From Rahnella sikkimica (GTDB lineage Bacteria > Pseudomonadota > Gammaproteobacteria > Enterobacterales > Enterobacteriaceae), in contig NZ_CP019062.1 of NCBI RefSeq assembly GCF_002951615.1, positions 558,001 through 622,000 of the forward strand: a stretch of 64,000 nucleotides of DNA, in the 5' to 3' direction. The position numbers and the translations under genes are program-made. The notes beneath the pieces were generated by a model. That model was not told the DNA's origin, did not search any database, and saw only the letters and a list, made by a program, of their open reading frames with translations. Positions 8,162 to 20,700 of this stretch are shown piece after piece; position 1 is the first letter of the stretch; each line of letters starts with the position of its first letter.

Positions 8162-10444
8162 ATGCTCAATCAAGAACTTGAACTCAGTCTCAACATGGCT
8201 TTCGCAAGAGCCCGTGAGCACCGGCATGAGTTTATGACCGTGGAGCACCTGTTGCTGGCGTTGCTCAGCAACCCTGCTGCCCGTGAAGCGCTTGAAGCTT
8301 GTACAGTTGATCTCGTGGCCTTGCGCCAGGAACTGGAAGCCTTCATCGAGCAAACCACACCCACCTTACCTGCCAGTGAAGAGGAACGTGATACCCAGCC
8401 TACGCTGAGTTTCCAGCGCGTTCTGCAACGTGCGGTATTCCACGTTCAATCTTCCGGTCGCAGCGAAGTGTCTGGCGCCAATGTTCTGGTCGCGATTTTC
8501 AGCGAGCAGGAATCACAGGCTGCCTACCTTCTGCGCAAACATGATGTCAGCCGCCTTGATGTGGTGAACTTTATTTCGCACGGTACCCGTAAAGATGAAA
8601 CGGGCGGCCAGGCGCAAAACAATGCGGAAAGCCCAGTTAACGAAGAGCAGTCGGCGGGGGAAGATCGTATGGAGAACTTCACCACTAATCTTAACCAGTT
8701 AGCGCGCGTAGGTGGCATTGATCCGCTGATTGGCCGTGATAAAGAACTGGAGCGCGCAATTCAGGTGCTCTGCCGTCGCCGTAAAAACAACCCGCTGCTG
8801 GTGGGCGAGTCTGGTGTTGGTAAAACCGCCATTGCCGAAGGTCTGGCATGGAGAATTGAGCAGGGCGATGTGCCGGAAGTCATCGCCGAGTGCACCCTGT
8901 ATTCGCTGGATATTGGTTCTCTGCTGGCGGGTACCAAATACCGCGGTGATTTCGAAAAACGTTTCAAATCCCTGCTGAAACAGCTTGAGCAGGATAAGAA
9001 CAGCATTCTGTTTATTGATGAAATCCATACGATTATCGGTGCCGGTGCGGCGTCAGGTGGTCAGGTGGATGCGGCTAACCTGATTAAACCGTTGCTGTCT
9101 AGCGGCAAGATCAGAGTGATCGGCTCAACAACCTATCAGGAATTCAGCAATATCTTTGAGAAAGACCGTGCCCTGGCGCGTCGCTTCCAGAAAATTGATA
9201 TTACTGAGCCTACTGTTGAAGAGACCGTTCAGATCATTAATGGCCTGAAAACCAAATACGAAGCGCATCACGATGTGCGTTATACCGCGAAAGCGGTGCG
9301 TGCAGCGGTTGAGTTGTCGGTTAAATACATCAATGACCGTCATCTGCCGGACAAAGCCATCGACGTTATTGACGAAGCAGGCGCACGCAGCCGGTTAATG
9401 CCGGTCAGCAAACGCAAGAAAACCGTTAACGTCAGCGACATTGAAAGCGTGGTTGCGCGTATTGCCCGTATCCCGGAAAAAACCGTTTCGGCAACAGACC
9501 GCGATGTGCTGAAAAACCTGGGCGATCGTCTGAAAATGCTGGTCTTCGGGCAGGATCCTGCCATCGAAGCACTGACCGAAGCGATCAAAATGAGCCGTGC
9601 CGGTTTGGGTCAGGATCACAAACCTGTCGGTTCATTCCTGTTCGCCGGGCCTACAGGTGTCGGTAAAACAGAGGTCACGGTTCAGCTGGCAAAAGCGCTG
9701 GATATCGAACTGCTGCGCTTTGACATGTCGGAATACATGGAACGCCACACGGTCAGCCGTCTGATTGGTGCGCCTCCGGGATATGTTGGGTTCGATCAGG
9801 GCGGTTTACTGACGGATGCGGTGATTAAACATCCTCACGCCGTGGTGCTGCTCGATGAGATCGAGAAAGCCCACCCGGACGTTTTCAATCTGCTGTTGCA
9901 GGTGATGGACAACGGGACGCTGACCGACAACAACGGCCGTAAAGCGGACTTCCGTAACATCATTCTGGTGATGACCACCAACGCCGGTGTGCGTGAAACG
10001 GAACGTAAATCGATTGGTCTGGTTCATCAGGATAACAGCCCTGATGCGATGGAAGAGATTAAACGTACCTTTACGCCTGAATTCCGTAACCGTCTGGACA
10101 ATGTGATCTGGTTCAACCATCTGTCTACGGATGTTATCCAGCAGGTTGTTGATAAGTTTATTGTTGAACTGCAGGCGCAGCTGGATGCGAAAGGCGTGTC
10201 ACTGGAAGTCAGTGATGAAGCCCGTGACTGGCTGACGGTGAAAGGCTATGACCGTGCGATGGGTGCGCGTCCGATGACCCGAACCGTTCAGGAAAACCTG
10301 AAAAAACCACTCGCTAACGAACTGCTGTTTGGTTCACTGGTGGATGGTGGTTCCGTCTCTGTGACACTGGATAAAGAGGCTGACAAGCTGACGTATCACT
10401 TCATGAGTGCGCAGAAGAAAAAACCGGAAGGCGCGGTGCACTGA
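8162..10444 (+). CDS. clpA: ATP-dependent Clp protease ATPase subunit ClpA
   Basis: ClpA is an AAA+ unfoldase that feeds substrates to ClpP, including ClpS-delivered N-degron proteins and SsrA-tagged peptides. The 760 residues contain an N-domain (about 1-140), a first AAA module with Walker A GESGVGKT from residue 215 and Walker B ILFIDE, and a second AAA module with Walker A GPTGVGKT from residue 496 and Walker B VVLLDE. An IGL loop motif (ERKSIGLVHQ) for ClpP docking is present. The ATG at 8162 follows GGGAGG by five bases; an upstream GTG at 8156 lies inside that ribosome site and is rejected. A conserved internal start may yield a shorter form. Confidence 0.98.
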   Translation: MLNQELELSLNMAFARAREHRHEFMTVEHLLLALLSNPAAREALEACTVDLVALRQELEAFIEQTTPTLPASEEERDTQPTLSFQRVLQRAVFHVQSSGRSEVSGANVLVAIFSEQESQAAYLLRKHDVSRLDVVNFISHGTRKDETGGQAQNNAESPVNEEQSAGEDRMENFTTNLNQLARVGGIDPLIGRDKELERAIQVLCRRRKNNPLLVGESGVGKTAIAEGLAWRIEQGDVPEVIAECTLYSLDIGSLLAGTKYRGDFEKRFKSLLKQLEQDKNSILFIDEIHTIIGAGAASGGQVDAANLIKPLLSSGKIRVIGSTTYQEFSNIFEKDRALARRFQKIDITEPTVEETVQIINGLKTKYEAHHDVRYTAKAVRAAVELSVKYINDRHLPDKAIDVIDEAGARSRLMPVSKRKKTVNVSDIESVVARIARIPEKTVSATDRDVLKNLGDRLKMLVFGQDPAIEALTEAIKMSRAGLGQDHKPVGSFLFAGPTGVGKTEVTVQLAKALDIELLRFDMSEYMERHTVSRLIGAPPGYVGFDQGGLLTDAVIKHPHAVVLLDEIEKAHPDVFNLLLQVMDNGTLTDNNGRKADFRNIILVMTTNAGVRETERKSIGLVHQDNSPDAMEEIKRTFTPEFRNRLDNVIWFNHLSTDVIQQVVDKFIVELQAQLDAKGVSLEVSDEARDWLTVKGYDRAMGARPMTRTVQENLKKPLANELLFGSLVDGGSVSVTLDKEADKLTYHFMSAQKKKPEGAVH
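8654..8671 (+). promoter_or_regulatory. Candidate internal translation start in clpA
   Basis: The purine-rich run GCGGGGGA (8654-8661) precedes an in-frame ATG at 8669, which is residue 170. E. coli ClpA is known to be made also as a shorter protein of about 65 kDa from the equivalent Met169. The local protein sequence DRMENFTTNLNQ is the same. Use of the start in this organism is inferred. Confidence 0.5.
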
Positions 10445-10467
10445 TTTTCATCAGCGATGAAAAAAAC

Positions 10468-10498
10468 AAAAGGCGATGTGAAAACATCGCCTTTTTTC
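10468..10498 (+). terminator. Rho-independent terminator of clpSA
   Basis: A perfect stem AGGCGATGT/ACATCGCCT closed by a GAAA tetraloop is followed by six T residues. It starts about 25 bases after the clpA stop. Confidence 0.93.
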
Positions 10499-10583
10499 TT
10501 TCCGAAATTCTTTATTTAATTGCAGGAATTAGTGAGGGATTTCTGAAAGGATAATGAAAAAAATGCCGAATTGCGGATACCAC

Positions 10584-10612
10584 AAAACGCCCTTGCAAAA
10601 GCAGGAAGGGCG
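10584..10612 (-). terminator. Rho-independent terminator of infA
   Basis: Arms CGCCCTT and AAGGGCG with an inner GC-TTTT-GC pairing are followed on the minus strand by TTTTG. It lies about 50 bases beyond the infA stop. The serW tRNA gene found between clpA and infA in E. coli is not present here. Confidence 0.75.
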
Positions 10613-10664
10613 AAGAGGGTATCCTCAGGTATCGCCGGAAACTCAGCGATGAGTGAGCCGCTTA

Positions 10665-10901
<237 letters not shown>

Positions 10902-10976
10902 CTACCATAGTTTTTAACCGGCAAGATAATGCCGAAAAACCCACATTATGTAAAGAAGTATGGTTCATGACCGCAC

Positions 10977-11711
10977 CTATTCCCTATCCTTCGGGAACAC
11001 CGGCTGGTCTTCGTCATGTGGGGATAAGTCTTGTGGCAACCAGCAATCCGCTGTTAACGCGCGTTGCGCAAGTTCGGATAACTGCTGCAAAAATTGGCGG
11101 CGGGGGATCTCTCTCGCACCCAGCGACGCAGTGTGAGGGTTGAGCACCTGACAGTCAATCAGTTCTCCTCCATTGCGGGAAAAATGTTGGCAAAAGACCA
11201 TCAGCGCGCACTTCGAGGCATTTTCCCGGCGACTGAACATCGACTCGCCGCAAAATAATCCGCCGACGGATACGCCGTATAAACCACCCACCAGTTCATC
11301 TCCTTCCCAAACCTCAACCGAATGCGCACGGCCTGCTTCATGCAATTCCTGATAACCGCGCTGAACCAGAGGACCAATCCAGGTGCCGTCTTCGCGCTGC
11401 ATAGCGCAGGCACGGATCACCTGTTCAAAACGCTGGTTGATCGTATAGCGGTAAGGTTTTTTGCGCATAAAACGTTGCAGGCTACGGCTGGCGTGGCGTT
11501 CTTCGGGAACCAGAATGGCGCGCGGATCGGGCGACCACCAGAGGATCATCTCGCCGGGTTCAAACCAGGGGAAAATCCCGTTTTGATAAGCTGAAAGCAG
11601 GCGTGGCGCCGTCAGATCCCCGCCGATAGCCAGCAGGCCGTTCGGCTCAGGCAGAGCCGTGTCAGGATCCGGAAAATGAACGGAATTGGCCTCAAGCTTA
11701 ACTAACCGCAT
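10977..11711 (-). CDS. aat: Leucyl/phenylalanyl-tRNA-protein transferase
   Basis: Aat attaches Leu or Phe from aminoacyl-tRNA to proteins with N-terminal Arg, Lys or, in some cases, Met, creating the N-degrons read by ClpS. The 244 residues carry the family landmarks [38 protein letters not shown] and the [11 protein letters not shown] catalytic region, then [14 protein letters not shown]. The C-terminal tail is about ten residues longer than in E. coli and is not conserved. The stop is TAG. It lies 52 bases after cydC on the same strand and may be the last gene of cydDC-aat. clpS and clpA are less than 4 kb away. Confidence 0.97.
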   Translation of the reverse strand: MRLVKLEANSVHFPDPDTALPEPNGLLAIGGDLTAPRLLSAYQNGIFPWFEPGEMILWWSPDPRAILVPEERHASRSLQRFMRKKPYRYTINQRFEQVIRACAMQREDGTWIGPLVQRGYQELHEAGRAHSVEVWEGDELVGGLYGVSVGGLFCGESMFSRRENASKCALMVFCQHFSRNGGELIDCQVLNPHTASLGAREIPRRQFLQQLSELAQRALTADCWLPQDLSPHDEDQPVFPKDRE

Positions 11712-11763
11712 AGATCTCCTTATCCGGCGACCTGCGGGCCGCCGTTAAAACCCGGAACTCACA

Positions 11764-13485
11764 TCAGCCTCGCGACAGAAAACGTGCGTAACGTCCCTGT
11801 GCGGCGGCCAGTGTCTGATGATCACCCTGTTCCACAATCTGACCCTCTTCCATGACACAAATTCTGTCGAGATTTTCCAGACCGTGGAGACGGTGCGTCA
11901 CTAAGAGTAGCGTTTTATTCTGACAATGCTTGTGCAGCAGTGCCAAAATATGTTGTTCCGTTTCAGCATCCAGCCCTTCGGTTGGTTCGTCGAGCAACCA
12001 CAGCGGAGCATCGTGCAAAAGGGCTCGGGCAAGGCCTAAACGGCGTTGCTCACCACCGGAAAGCTGACGGCCACCTTCGCCCAGCCACGCGTTAAGCCCT
12101 TCTTTTTCCAGAAGAACGTGCAAATCTACCTGTTTCAGAACGTCCGCAATCTGTTCATCGGAACATTTCGGCGATGCCATCCGCAGGTTTTCACGCAGCG
12201 TGGTGTTGAAAACGTGTACGCGCTGGCTGACGACGGTGATCGTCCGGCGCAGCGTCGCTTCATCGTATTCCGTTATGTCATGGCCGTTGAGCATCAGCGA
12301 ACCACTGCTGATGTTCCAGCCACGCGTCAGCAACTGTAAAAGCGTGGACTTGCCACAACCGGTCTGGCCGAGCAGGGCGATATGTTCACCGGCGCGGACA
12401 TCCAGCGTGATATTTTTCAGCACCGGCAACGGCTGGCCCGGATAGCTAAAATTAACGTCTGTGAGCGAAAGGCTGACCTGTTCACCGGCGGCCGGGCCTT
12501 GTGGCGGAAATGCCACGTCGGCGGGCTGGCTGATGATCTGGGTTACGCGCTGCGCCGACGCGATAACCTGCCCGAGATGCTGGAAGGCCGCAGCAACCGG
12601 CCCGAGCGCTTCAAACGCCGCTAACGGTGTGAAGACAAACAACGCAATCAGCGCGCCGGGTTGCGGGAAAGCACTGAGCCCGCCCGCCGCCAGCCACAGC
12701 ATCAGCGTGACCGTCAACCCTGCGGCCGCAATAATCATCGCCTGCGAAAGTCCGGTTAGCTTTGCTTGCTGCTGCTGGCGCAACATCCAGCGGCGTTCAA
12801 TATCATCCAGTTGCTGGCGGAATTGCGACTGTGCGCCAAAAACCACCAGCTCGCCTTGCCCCTGCAACCATGCGGTCAGCTGTGTACGGTAATCGCTGCG
12901 CAGCGCTGTCAGTTCGCGTCCCGCAGGTTTTCCGGCGCGGTAGAAAATCACCGGCAAAAGCACCATCAGCGCCAGCATAATGCCACCCAGCGTCAGTGCC
13001 AGCCTGACATCCAGGAAACTCAGCCCGAAAGTCACCAGAATAATCACCACCAGCGCACTGATGAGCGGCGATATTACGCGCAGATAAAGGTGATCCAGCG
13101 TATCGACGTCGGCGACGAGGCGGTTGAGCAAATCGGCCTGACGAAAGCGTGCAATACCGCCTGGCGTCAGTGGCATGATTTTGGTGAATGTGAATACGCG
13201 AAGGTGAGCCAGCACACGGAAAGTCGCATCATGGCTGACCAGACGCTCGGCGTAACGCCCTGCAGTCCGGGTAATGGCTGCACCGCGAACACCCGCCGCA
13301 GGCAGCATGTAGTTAAACGTGTAGAGCCCGGCCAGGCCTGCAACGGCAGAGGCTGCCAGGAACCAGCCGGAGAGCGTGAGCAGCCCGATGCTGGCCATCA
13401 GCGTGACAATTGCAAGAATGACACCCAGTGAAAGGCGGAACCAGTGACGGCGATATAACGCGAGATAAGGCAGAAGAATTCTCAT
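11764..13485 (-). CDS. cydC: Heterodimeric glutathione/cysteine ABC exporter, CydC subunit
   Basis: CydC pairs with CydD to export glutathione and cysteine to the periplasm, which is needed for assembly of cytochrome bd and c-type cytochromes. The 573 residues begin with a six-helix exporter domain. The ATPase domain has Walker A GQTGCGKST, the signature LSGGEQRRLGLARAL and Walker B LWLLDEPTEGLD, so the catalytic Glu is replaced by a TEGLD context as in other CydC proteins. It begins two bases after the cydD stop, with the ribosome site GGAG inside the cydD end, so translation is coupled. Confidence 0.97.
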   Translation of the reverse strand: MRILLPYLALYRRHWFRLSLGVILAIVTLMASIGLLTLSGWFLAASAVAGLAGLYTFNYMLPAAGVRGAAITRTAGRYAERLVSHDATFRVLAHLRVFTFTKIMPLTPGGIARFRQADLLNRLVADVDTLDHLYLRVISPLISALVVIILVTFGLSFLDVRLALTLGGIMLALMVLLPVIFYRAGKPAGRELTALRSDYRTQLTAWLQGQGELVVFGAQSQFRQQLDDIERRWMLRQQQQAKLTGLSQAMIIAAAGLTVTLMLWLAAGGLSAFPQPGALIALFVFTPLAAFEALGPVAAAFQHLGQVIASAQRVTQIISQPADVAFPPQGPAAGEQVSLSLTDVNFSYPGQPLPVLKNITLDVRAGEHIALLGQTGCGKSTLLQLLTRGWNISSGSLMLNGHDITEYDEATLRRTITVVSQRVHVFNTTLRENLRMASPKCSDEQIADVLKQVDLHVLLEKEGLNAWLGEGGRQLSGGEQRRLGLARALLHDAPLWLLDEPTEGLDAETEQHILALLHKHCQNKTLLLVTHRLHGLENLDRICVMEEGQIVEQGDHQTLAAAQGRYARFLSRG

Positions 13486-13487
13486 GA

Positions 13488-15254
13488 TTACAGCTCCTTA
13501 CTGCGCTGAGATAACAGGCTGGCGAACAATCCGCCCTGAGCAACCAGCTGCGTGAATGTCCCGCGCTCGGCGATGTGCCCTTTATCCATGACCCAGATTT
13601 CGTCGTAGTCGCGCGTATCTTCGAGCTGATGGGTAACCAGCAACGCAGTCTGCGATTTGGACGCCTCGTTTAACGCACTCATGACGCGTTTTTCGCTGTG
13701 TGCGTCAAGACTTGCCGTCGGTTCATCGAGCAGCAATAACCGGCAGGGAGAAAGCAGGGCGCGTGCGACAGCAATACGTTGAGCCTGACCGACAGAAAGC
13801 CGCGCGGCGCTGTCGCCCAGTTCCGTTTCCAGACCGTCAGGCAGCAGCGGCAGGAATTCATTCACATACGCACGGTCAATGGCGCTTTGCAGTTGCGTTT
13901 CACTGATATCCGGCTGATTCAGCAGAATATTCGATCGCAGCGTCTGTTCCGGCAGATGGGGATTCTGGCCGACCCAGCTAAGTTGTTTACGCCATTCATC
14001 ATTGCGTAAGGTTTTCAGCTCAATGCCGCTGGCGCTCAGGGAACCCTGATACGGCAGAAAACCGAGAAGCGCATTGAGCAGGGAGCTTTTGCCCGCTCCG
14101 CTCAGCCCGACAATCGCAATACGTTGCCCGGCCAGAACGGTAAAGTTAAGCGGGCCGGCCAGCGTTTTCCCCTGCGGCGACTGAACCAGCAGGTCTCGTG
14201 CTTCAAGCGAAACGTCCTGACCTTGTGGCCAGCTTTTATCGCCGTCACCCATCTCTGATTCGTCGGCGCTCAGGAAGGTCAGCAGGCTTTCAGCCGCGCC
14301 GACCGCCTGCGCTTTGGCGTGATAGAACGCGCCTAAATCACGCAGCGGCTGGAAGAATTCCGGTGCGAGGATCAGCACCAGGAAACCGGCAAAGAGCGTG
14401 ACCGGCGTGCCGTAACTGCCAAAATTCAGCTCGCCCAGATAGGAGAAACCAAAATAAACGGCGACCACGGCGATGGAAATTGACGCGAAAAACTCCAGTA
14501 CGGCAGAGGACAGAAATGCCAGACGTAAAACGTCCATGGTGCGTGCGCGGAAGTTTTCGGTGGAGCGTTTGATTTTCTCCACTTCGGCGCTGCCGCGGTT
14601 GAAGAGACGCAGCGTGTCCAGACCGCGCAGGCTGTCGAGGAAATTACCGCTCAGACGCGCCAGCGCGACAAAGTTACGGCGGTTTGCATCCGCAGCGCCC
14701 ATGCCGACCAGCGCCATAAACAGCGGAATCAGCGGGGCGGTGAGCAGCAAAATTAATCCGGCGGCCCAGTTAATCGGGAATACGCTCACCAGAATCAGCA
14801 GGGGAATAATCCCTGCCAGCACCATTTGCGGAAGGTAGCGGGCATAGTAATCCTGCATATCTTCGATTTGTTCAAGAATAATGCTGGCCCAGCTACCGGC
14901 GGGTTTGCCCTGGATCCACGCGGGCCCCAGTTTTTCCAGACGATCCAGAACCAGTTTGCGCATTTCCTGACGAATAACCCGCCCGCAGATAAAGCCCACC
15001 TGTTCGCGTATCCAGGTTACGACGGCGCGCAGAACGAACGTCAGGGCCATCAGCAGGAAGCTTTGTAAGAGGGTTTCACGCGGCACATGTTCGATGATCA
15101 GACCGTGTAACAGTCCGGCCATCAGCCAGGCCTGGGCGAGGATCAGTAAACCAGATAACAAACCCAGCATCATGGACAGACGGATCCAGCCTTTAGCGCG
15201 TGAGCTTTGTTGTTTTAACCAGCGGATAAGTTCTTGTTGTCGTGTTTTATTCAT
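13488..15254 (-). CDS. cydD: Heterodimeric glutathione/cysteine ABC exporter, CydD subunit
   Basis: CydD is the partner of CydC in the inner-membrane thiol exporter. The 588 residues match E. coli exactly in length. The membrane domain contains GPAWIQGKPAGSWASI and the highly conserved MALVGMGAADANRRNF loop. The ATPase domain has Walker A GLSGAGKSS, the atypical signature LSVGQAQRIAVARALL and Walker B LLLLDEPTASLD. It is the first gene of the operon and lies about 150 bases after trxB on the same strand. In E. coli the operon is induced by nitrate and nitrite through NarL and by oxygen; no site was assigned here. Confidence 0.97.
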   Translation of the reverse strand: MNKTRQQELIRWLKQQSSRAKGWIRLSMMLGLLSGLLILAQAWLMAGLLHGLIIEHVPRETLLQSFLLMALTFVLRAVVTWIREQVGFICGRVIRQEMRKLVLDRLEKLGPAWIQGKPAGSWASIILEQIEDMQDYYARYLPQMVLAGIIPLLILVSVFPINWAAGLILLLTAPLIPLFMALVGMGAADANRRNFVALARLSGNFLDSLRGLDTLRLFNRGSAEVEKIKRSTENFRARTMDVLRLAFLSSAVLEFFASISIAVVAVYFGFSYLGELNFGSYGTPVTLFAGFLVLILAPEFFQPLRDLGAFYHAKAQAVGAAESLLTFLSADESEMGDGDKSWPQGQDVSLEARDLLVQSPQGKTLAGPLNFTVLAGQRIAIVGLSGAGKSSLLNALLGFLPYQGSLSASGIELKTLRNDEWRKQLSWVGQNPHLPEQTLRSNILLNQPDISETQLQSAIDRAYVNEFLPLLPDGLETELGDSAARLSVGQAQRIAVARALLSPCRLLLLDEPTASLDAHSEKRVMSALNEASKSQTALLVTHQLEDTRDYDEIWVMDKGHIAERGTFTQLVAQGGLFASLLSQRSKEL

Positions 15255-15317
15255 CAGGCATCAGTCTGCGCAGCAATCCGGGTGGGAGGCCGCTCATGTT
15301 ACATGCTTGGGATAGTA

Positions 15318-15348
15318 CTGAAAACAAGAAGGCGGCAATTAAGCCGCC
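15318..15348 (-). terminator. Probable terminator between trxB and cydD
   Basis: Arms GGCGGC (15331-15336) and GCCGCC (15343-15348) form a stem with a six-base loop, followed on the minus strand by TTCTTGTTTT. A second, weaker hairpin (CTCTGGG/CCCAGAG, 15372-15397) lies just after the trxB stop but has no T tract. Confidence 0.5.
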
Positions 15349-15402
15349 CAATTCGTTACTCTTTATGTGGACTCTGGGTCCGGTAATTACCCCAGAGAGT
15401 AA

Positions 15403-17091
<1,689 letters not shown>

Positions 17092-17586
17092 ATGGTAGAC
17101 AACAAAAAACGTCCGGGAAAAGATCTCGACCGTATTGACCGTAACATCCTCAACGAACTGCAAAAGGATGGCCGGATCTCAAACGTCGAGCTTTCCAAAC
17201 GTGTGGGATTATCTCCAACGCCATGTCTGGAGCGCGTTCGTCGTCTGGAACGTCAGGGCTTCATTAATGGTTATACCGCATTGCTCAACCCGCATTATCT
17301 GGATGCTTCGTTGCTGGTATTTGTTGAGATCACCCTCAACCGCGGCGCGCCAGATGTGTTTGAACAGTTCAATGCGGCAGTGCAAAAACTCGAAGATATT
17401 CAGGAGTGTCACCTGGTTTCTGGGGATTTCGACTACCTGTTGAAAACCCGCGTACCTGATATGTCGGCTTACCGTAAGTTGTTAGGTGAGACTTTGCTTC
17501 GTCTGCCGGGCGTTAACGACACCCGTACCTATGTGGTAATGGAAGAAGTGAAACAGACGAATCGCCTGGTCATCAAAACCCGGTAA
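17092..17586 (+). CDS. lrp: Leucine-responsive regulatory protein
   Basis: Lrp is a global feast/famine regulator that senses leucine and organises DNA into nucleoprotein complexes. The 164 residues are nearly identical to E. coli Lrp: an N-terminal helix-turn-helix (RISNVELSKRVGLSPTPCLE) and a C-terminal RAM/AsnC effector domain (CHLVSGDFDYLLKTRV, GVNDTRTYVVMEEVK). I chose the ATG at 17092 because it gives M-V-D-N-K-K-R, matching the known start. A GAGAG ribosome site precedes it. ftsK follows on the same strand after 122 bases. Confidence 0.99.
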   Translation: MVDNKKRPGKDLDRIDRNILNELQKDGRISNVELSKRVGLSPTPCLERVRRLERQGFINGYTALLNPHYLDASLLVFVEITLNRGAPDVFEQFNAAVQKLEDIQECHLVSGDFDYLLKTRVPDMSAYRKLLGETLLRLPGVNDTRTYVVMEEVKQTNRLVIKTR

Positions 17587-17708
17587 TTGTCAGGTGCAAA
17601 ACCTTGCATTTTTAGCTACACTCCTGTGTATCTATACAGCTATGGCGCCGGGGTCAACTCTCGGCGCTGTTGCTTTTTCTCAGTTCACAGGAACCTGGAG
17701 AGCCTTTC

Positions 17709-20700
17709 TTGAGCCAGGAATATACAGAAGATAAAGACGTTACCCTGAAAAGACTGAGCAATGGTCGCCGTATTTTGGAGGCTTTGCTGGTTGTGGTCGC
17801 GATTTTTGCTGCTTACTTGATGGCAGCACTGGTGAGTTTTAACCCCTCTGATCCAAGCTGGTCGCAGACCGCGTGGCATGGGCCTATTCATAACTGGGGC
17901 GGTGGTGTGGGTGCCTGGATGGCCGACACGCTGTTCTTCATCTTTGGCGTATTTGGTTACGCGATTCCCGCTATTATTCTGTGTCTTTGCTGGGCGGCTT
18001 TCCGTCAGCGTGATAACCAGGATTTCGTCGATTATTTTGCTCTGTCGCTGCGCCTCATTGGTACGCTGGCGCTCATTGTCACGTCTTGCGGTCTGGCATC
18101 CGTCAACGTCGATGACCTTTACTATTTCGCTTCTGGCGGGGTGATCGGCAGTTTGCTGAGCACGGCGATGACGCCGTATTTCAATAACGTCGGGGCGACG
18201 CTGGTTCTGCTCTGCGTTTGGGCGGCCGGGCTGACGCTGTTCACAGGCTGGTCATGGCTGACGATCGCGGAGAAAATCGGCGGTGCAGTGCTTGGCGTCA
18301 CCAATATCGTGACCAACCGCTCGCGCCGTGATGAAGATTACGAATACGACGAGCAGGACGATCCGTTACTGGAAGAAGACGACGAAAAACCGGCAGCGAA
18401 TGTGGCACCCGTCGCGGTGGCGGCAACAGCAGCGGCCGCAGTGCCTGCTGCCGCCATCGCCGCGTCAGATGTCGATGAAGATGACGTTCTTTTCTCTGCG
18501 CCTTCCGTAACAGATCCGGCAGTGCAAACCCCACAGGTTTCGCCTGTGACGGCGGCCGAACTGGCTCCTGTTGTGGCGACTGAAACGGTGAATCCTTACG
18601 CCGCAGAACCGCCAGTGGCGGATATTGCTCCGCCCCCGCAAGCGCCTCATCCTGCGGCTCCGCCGTTATACAACTTCGAAATTCCGGAAGAAACGCCGGT
18701 ACCGCGTCACCCGCAACCGGTACAGCAATCACCTTCTCCGGCACCGGTTCATCGAAGCGATGACGATGGCCCGAGCATGGGCAACTGGCAGACGGCGGTT
18801 GAACATTCGCGTTCTCCGTTTGATTTCAGCTCAGCACCACCGGATGCCGCGCAGATTGCGAGCGTTGCGGCCACTGCTGCGCTGGCTACCGGTCTGGCGC
18901 AGGCTGGTCAGTCTGCGGTGACGTCTGTCGGCAATACGTTTATGCCTGCCTTCAGCGCTGTGAGTGATGAAAATCCTCAGGTGAAGAAAGGCTTCGGGCC
19001 GGAACTGCCGCGTCCGAATCCGGTGCGTATTCCAACGCGTCGCGAACTGGCTTCCTACGGCATTAAATTGCCGTCGCAGCGGATGGCCGAACAGCAGGAA
19101 CACGCACAGGCCGCCGCACAAAAAGATGTCGAGCAATCTGACTGGGATAATGATCCTCTGGCCCAGGCCGATCAGGAAGCCCGACAGGAAGCTGCGCTGC
19201 AGGAAGCTTTTGTTGCCCAACAGCAGGAACGCTACGGTGAATCAGTCACTGAAGATGCTCCTGACGACGAAGCGGCATTGCAGGAAGCGGAATTACGTAA
19301 TGCGTTTGCGGCGCGTGAAAACGCGCGTTATGAGCAGGATGTCGAACCGCAAAGTGGCGTGGTTCAGCACCATCATTCGCAGAACTTGCCGCCAGAAGCG
19401 GCAAATACCGCTGCGGATGATTTCGCTGCTGCGGCGATGAAACTGAGCCAGCACGATGCGTTCAGTTTCTCTCCAATGGCTGATCTGGTCGATGATACAC
19501 CGTCAGAACCATTATTCACCTTGCCCGCGCAGGCAGAAGAAGAGCCGCAACTCGCGACCTTTGCACAACAACCGCCTTATCAGCGTCAGGCGGTTTCAGA
19601 GCCTGTGCAACATGCGCAGGAGTATGAAGCGCCACGTCAGTCATCACCGTCATCGCAGCCTGACATGGACAGTTTGATCCATCCGTTCCTGATGCGTAAC
19701 GAGCAGCCGCTGGTCAAGCCGACAACGCCGCTGCCGTCTCTGGATTTACTGACCTCGCCACCGGCGGAAGCAGAACCTGTTGACGAGTTCGCCCTCGAGC
19801 AGATGGGCAATCTGATTGAAGCGCGCCTGAATGATTACCGCATTAAGGCGGATGTTGTCGGGAAGTTGCCGGGGCCGGTTATCACCCGTTTCGAACTGGA
19901 TCTGGCACCGGGCGTGAAAGCAGCGCGTATTTCCAACCTGTCGCGTGACCTTGCGCGTTCATTGTCCGCCGTCGCGGTGCGTGTCGTGGAAGTGATCCCC
20001 GGCAAGCCGTACGTTGGTCTGGAATTGCCAAATAAAAAGCGCCAGACCGTGTATCTGCGTGAAGTGCTGGATTGCGCGAAATTCAAAGAAAGTACGTCTC
20101 CGCTGACGATCGTGCTGGGTAAAGATATTTCAGGCGAACCGGTTATCGCCGATCTGGCGAAAATGCCGCACTTGCTGGTGGCCGGTACAACCGGTTCCGG
20201 TAAATCTGTGGGCGTTAACGCCATGATCCTCAGCATGTTGTATAAATCCACACCGGAAGATGTGCGTTTCATCATGATTGACCCGAAAATGCTCGAGTTA
20301 TCCGTGTATGAAGGGATCCCGCATCTGCTGACAGAAGTGGTTACCGACATGAAAGATGCGGCCAACGCGCTGCGCTGGTGTGTCGGCGAGATGGAGCGTC
20401 GCTATAAACTGATGTCCGCGCTGGGTGTGCGTAATCTGGCGGGTTATAACGAACGTATCCTTGAAGCGGAAGCGATGGGCCGACCGATTCCGGATCCTTT
20501 CTGGAAGCCGGGCGACGGTATGGCTGCAGAACCGCCATATCTGCAAAAAGAACCGTTTATCGTGGTGCTGGTGGACGAATTTGCTGACCTGATGATGACC
20601 GTCGGTAAAAAAGTGGAAGAGCTGATTGCGCGTCTGGCACAGAAAGCCCGTGCAGCCGGTATCCACTTGGTGCTGGCAACGCAGCGCCCTTCCGTCGATG

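Noticed and set aside
10499..10664. Search for the serW tRNA-Ser gene expected between clpA and infA
   Set aside because: No acceptor stem, anticodon loop or GGTTCGAATCC-like T arm on either strand; only the two terminator hairpins are seen.
12766..13431. 221-codon open frame on the plus strand inside cydC
   Set aside because: The composition (Gln, Arg and His-rich) is typical of an antisense shadow of a membrane protein gene.
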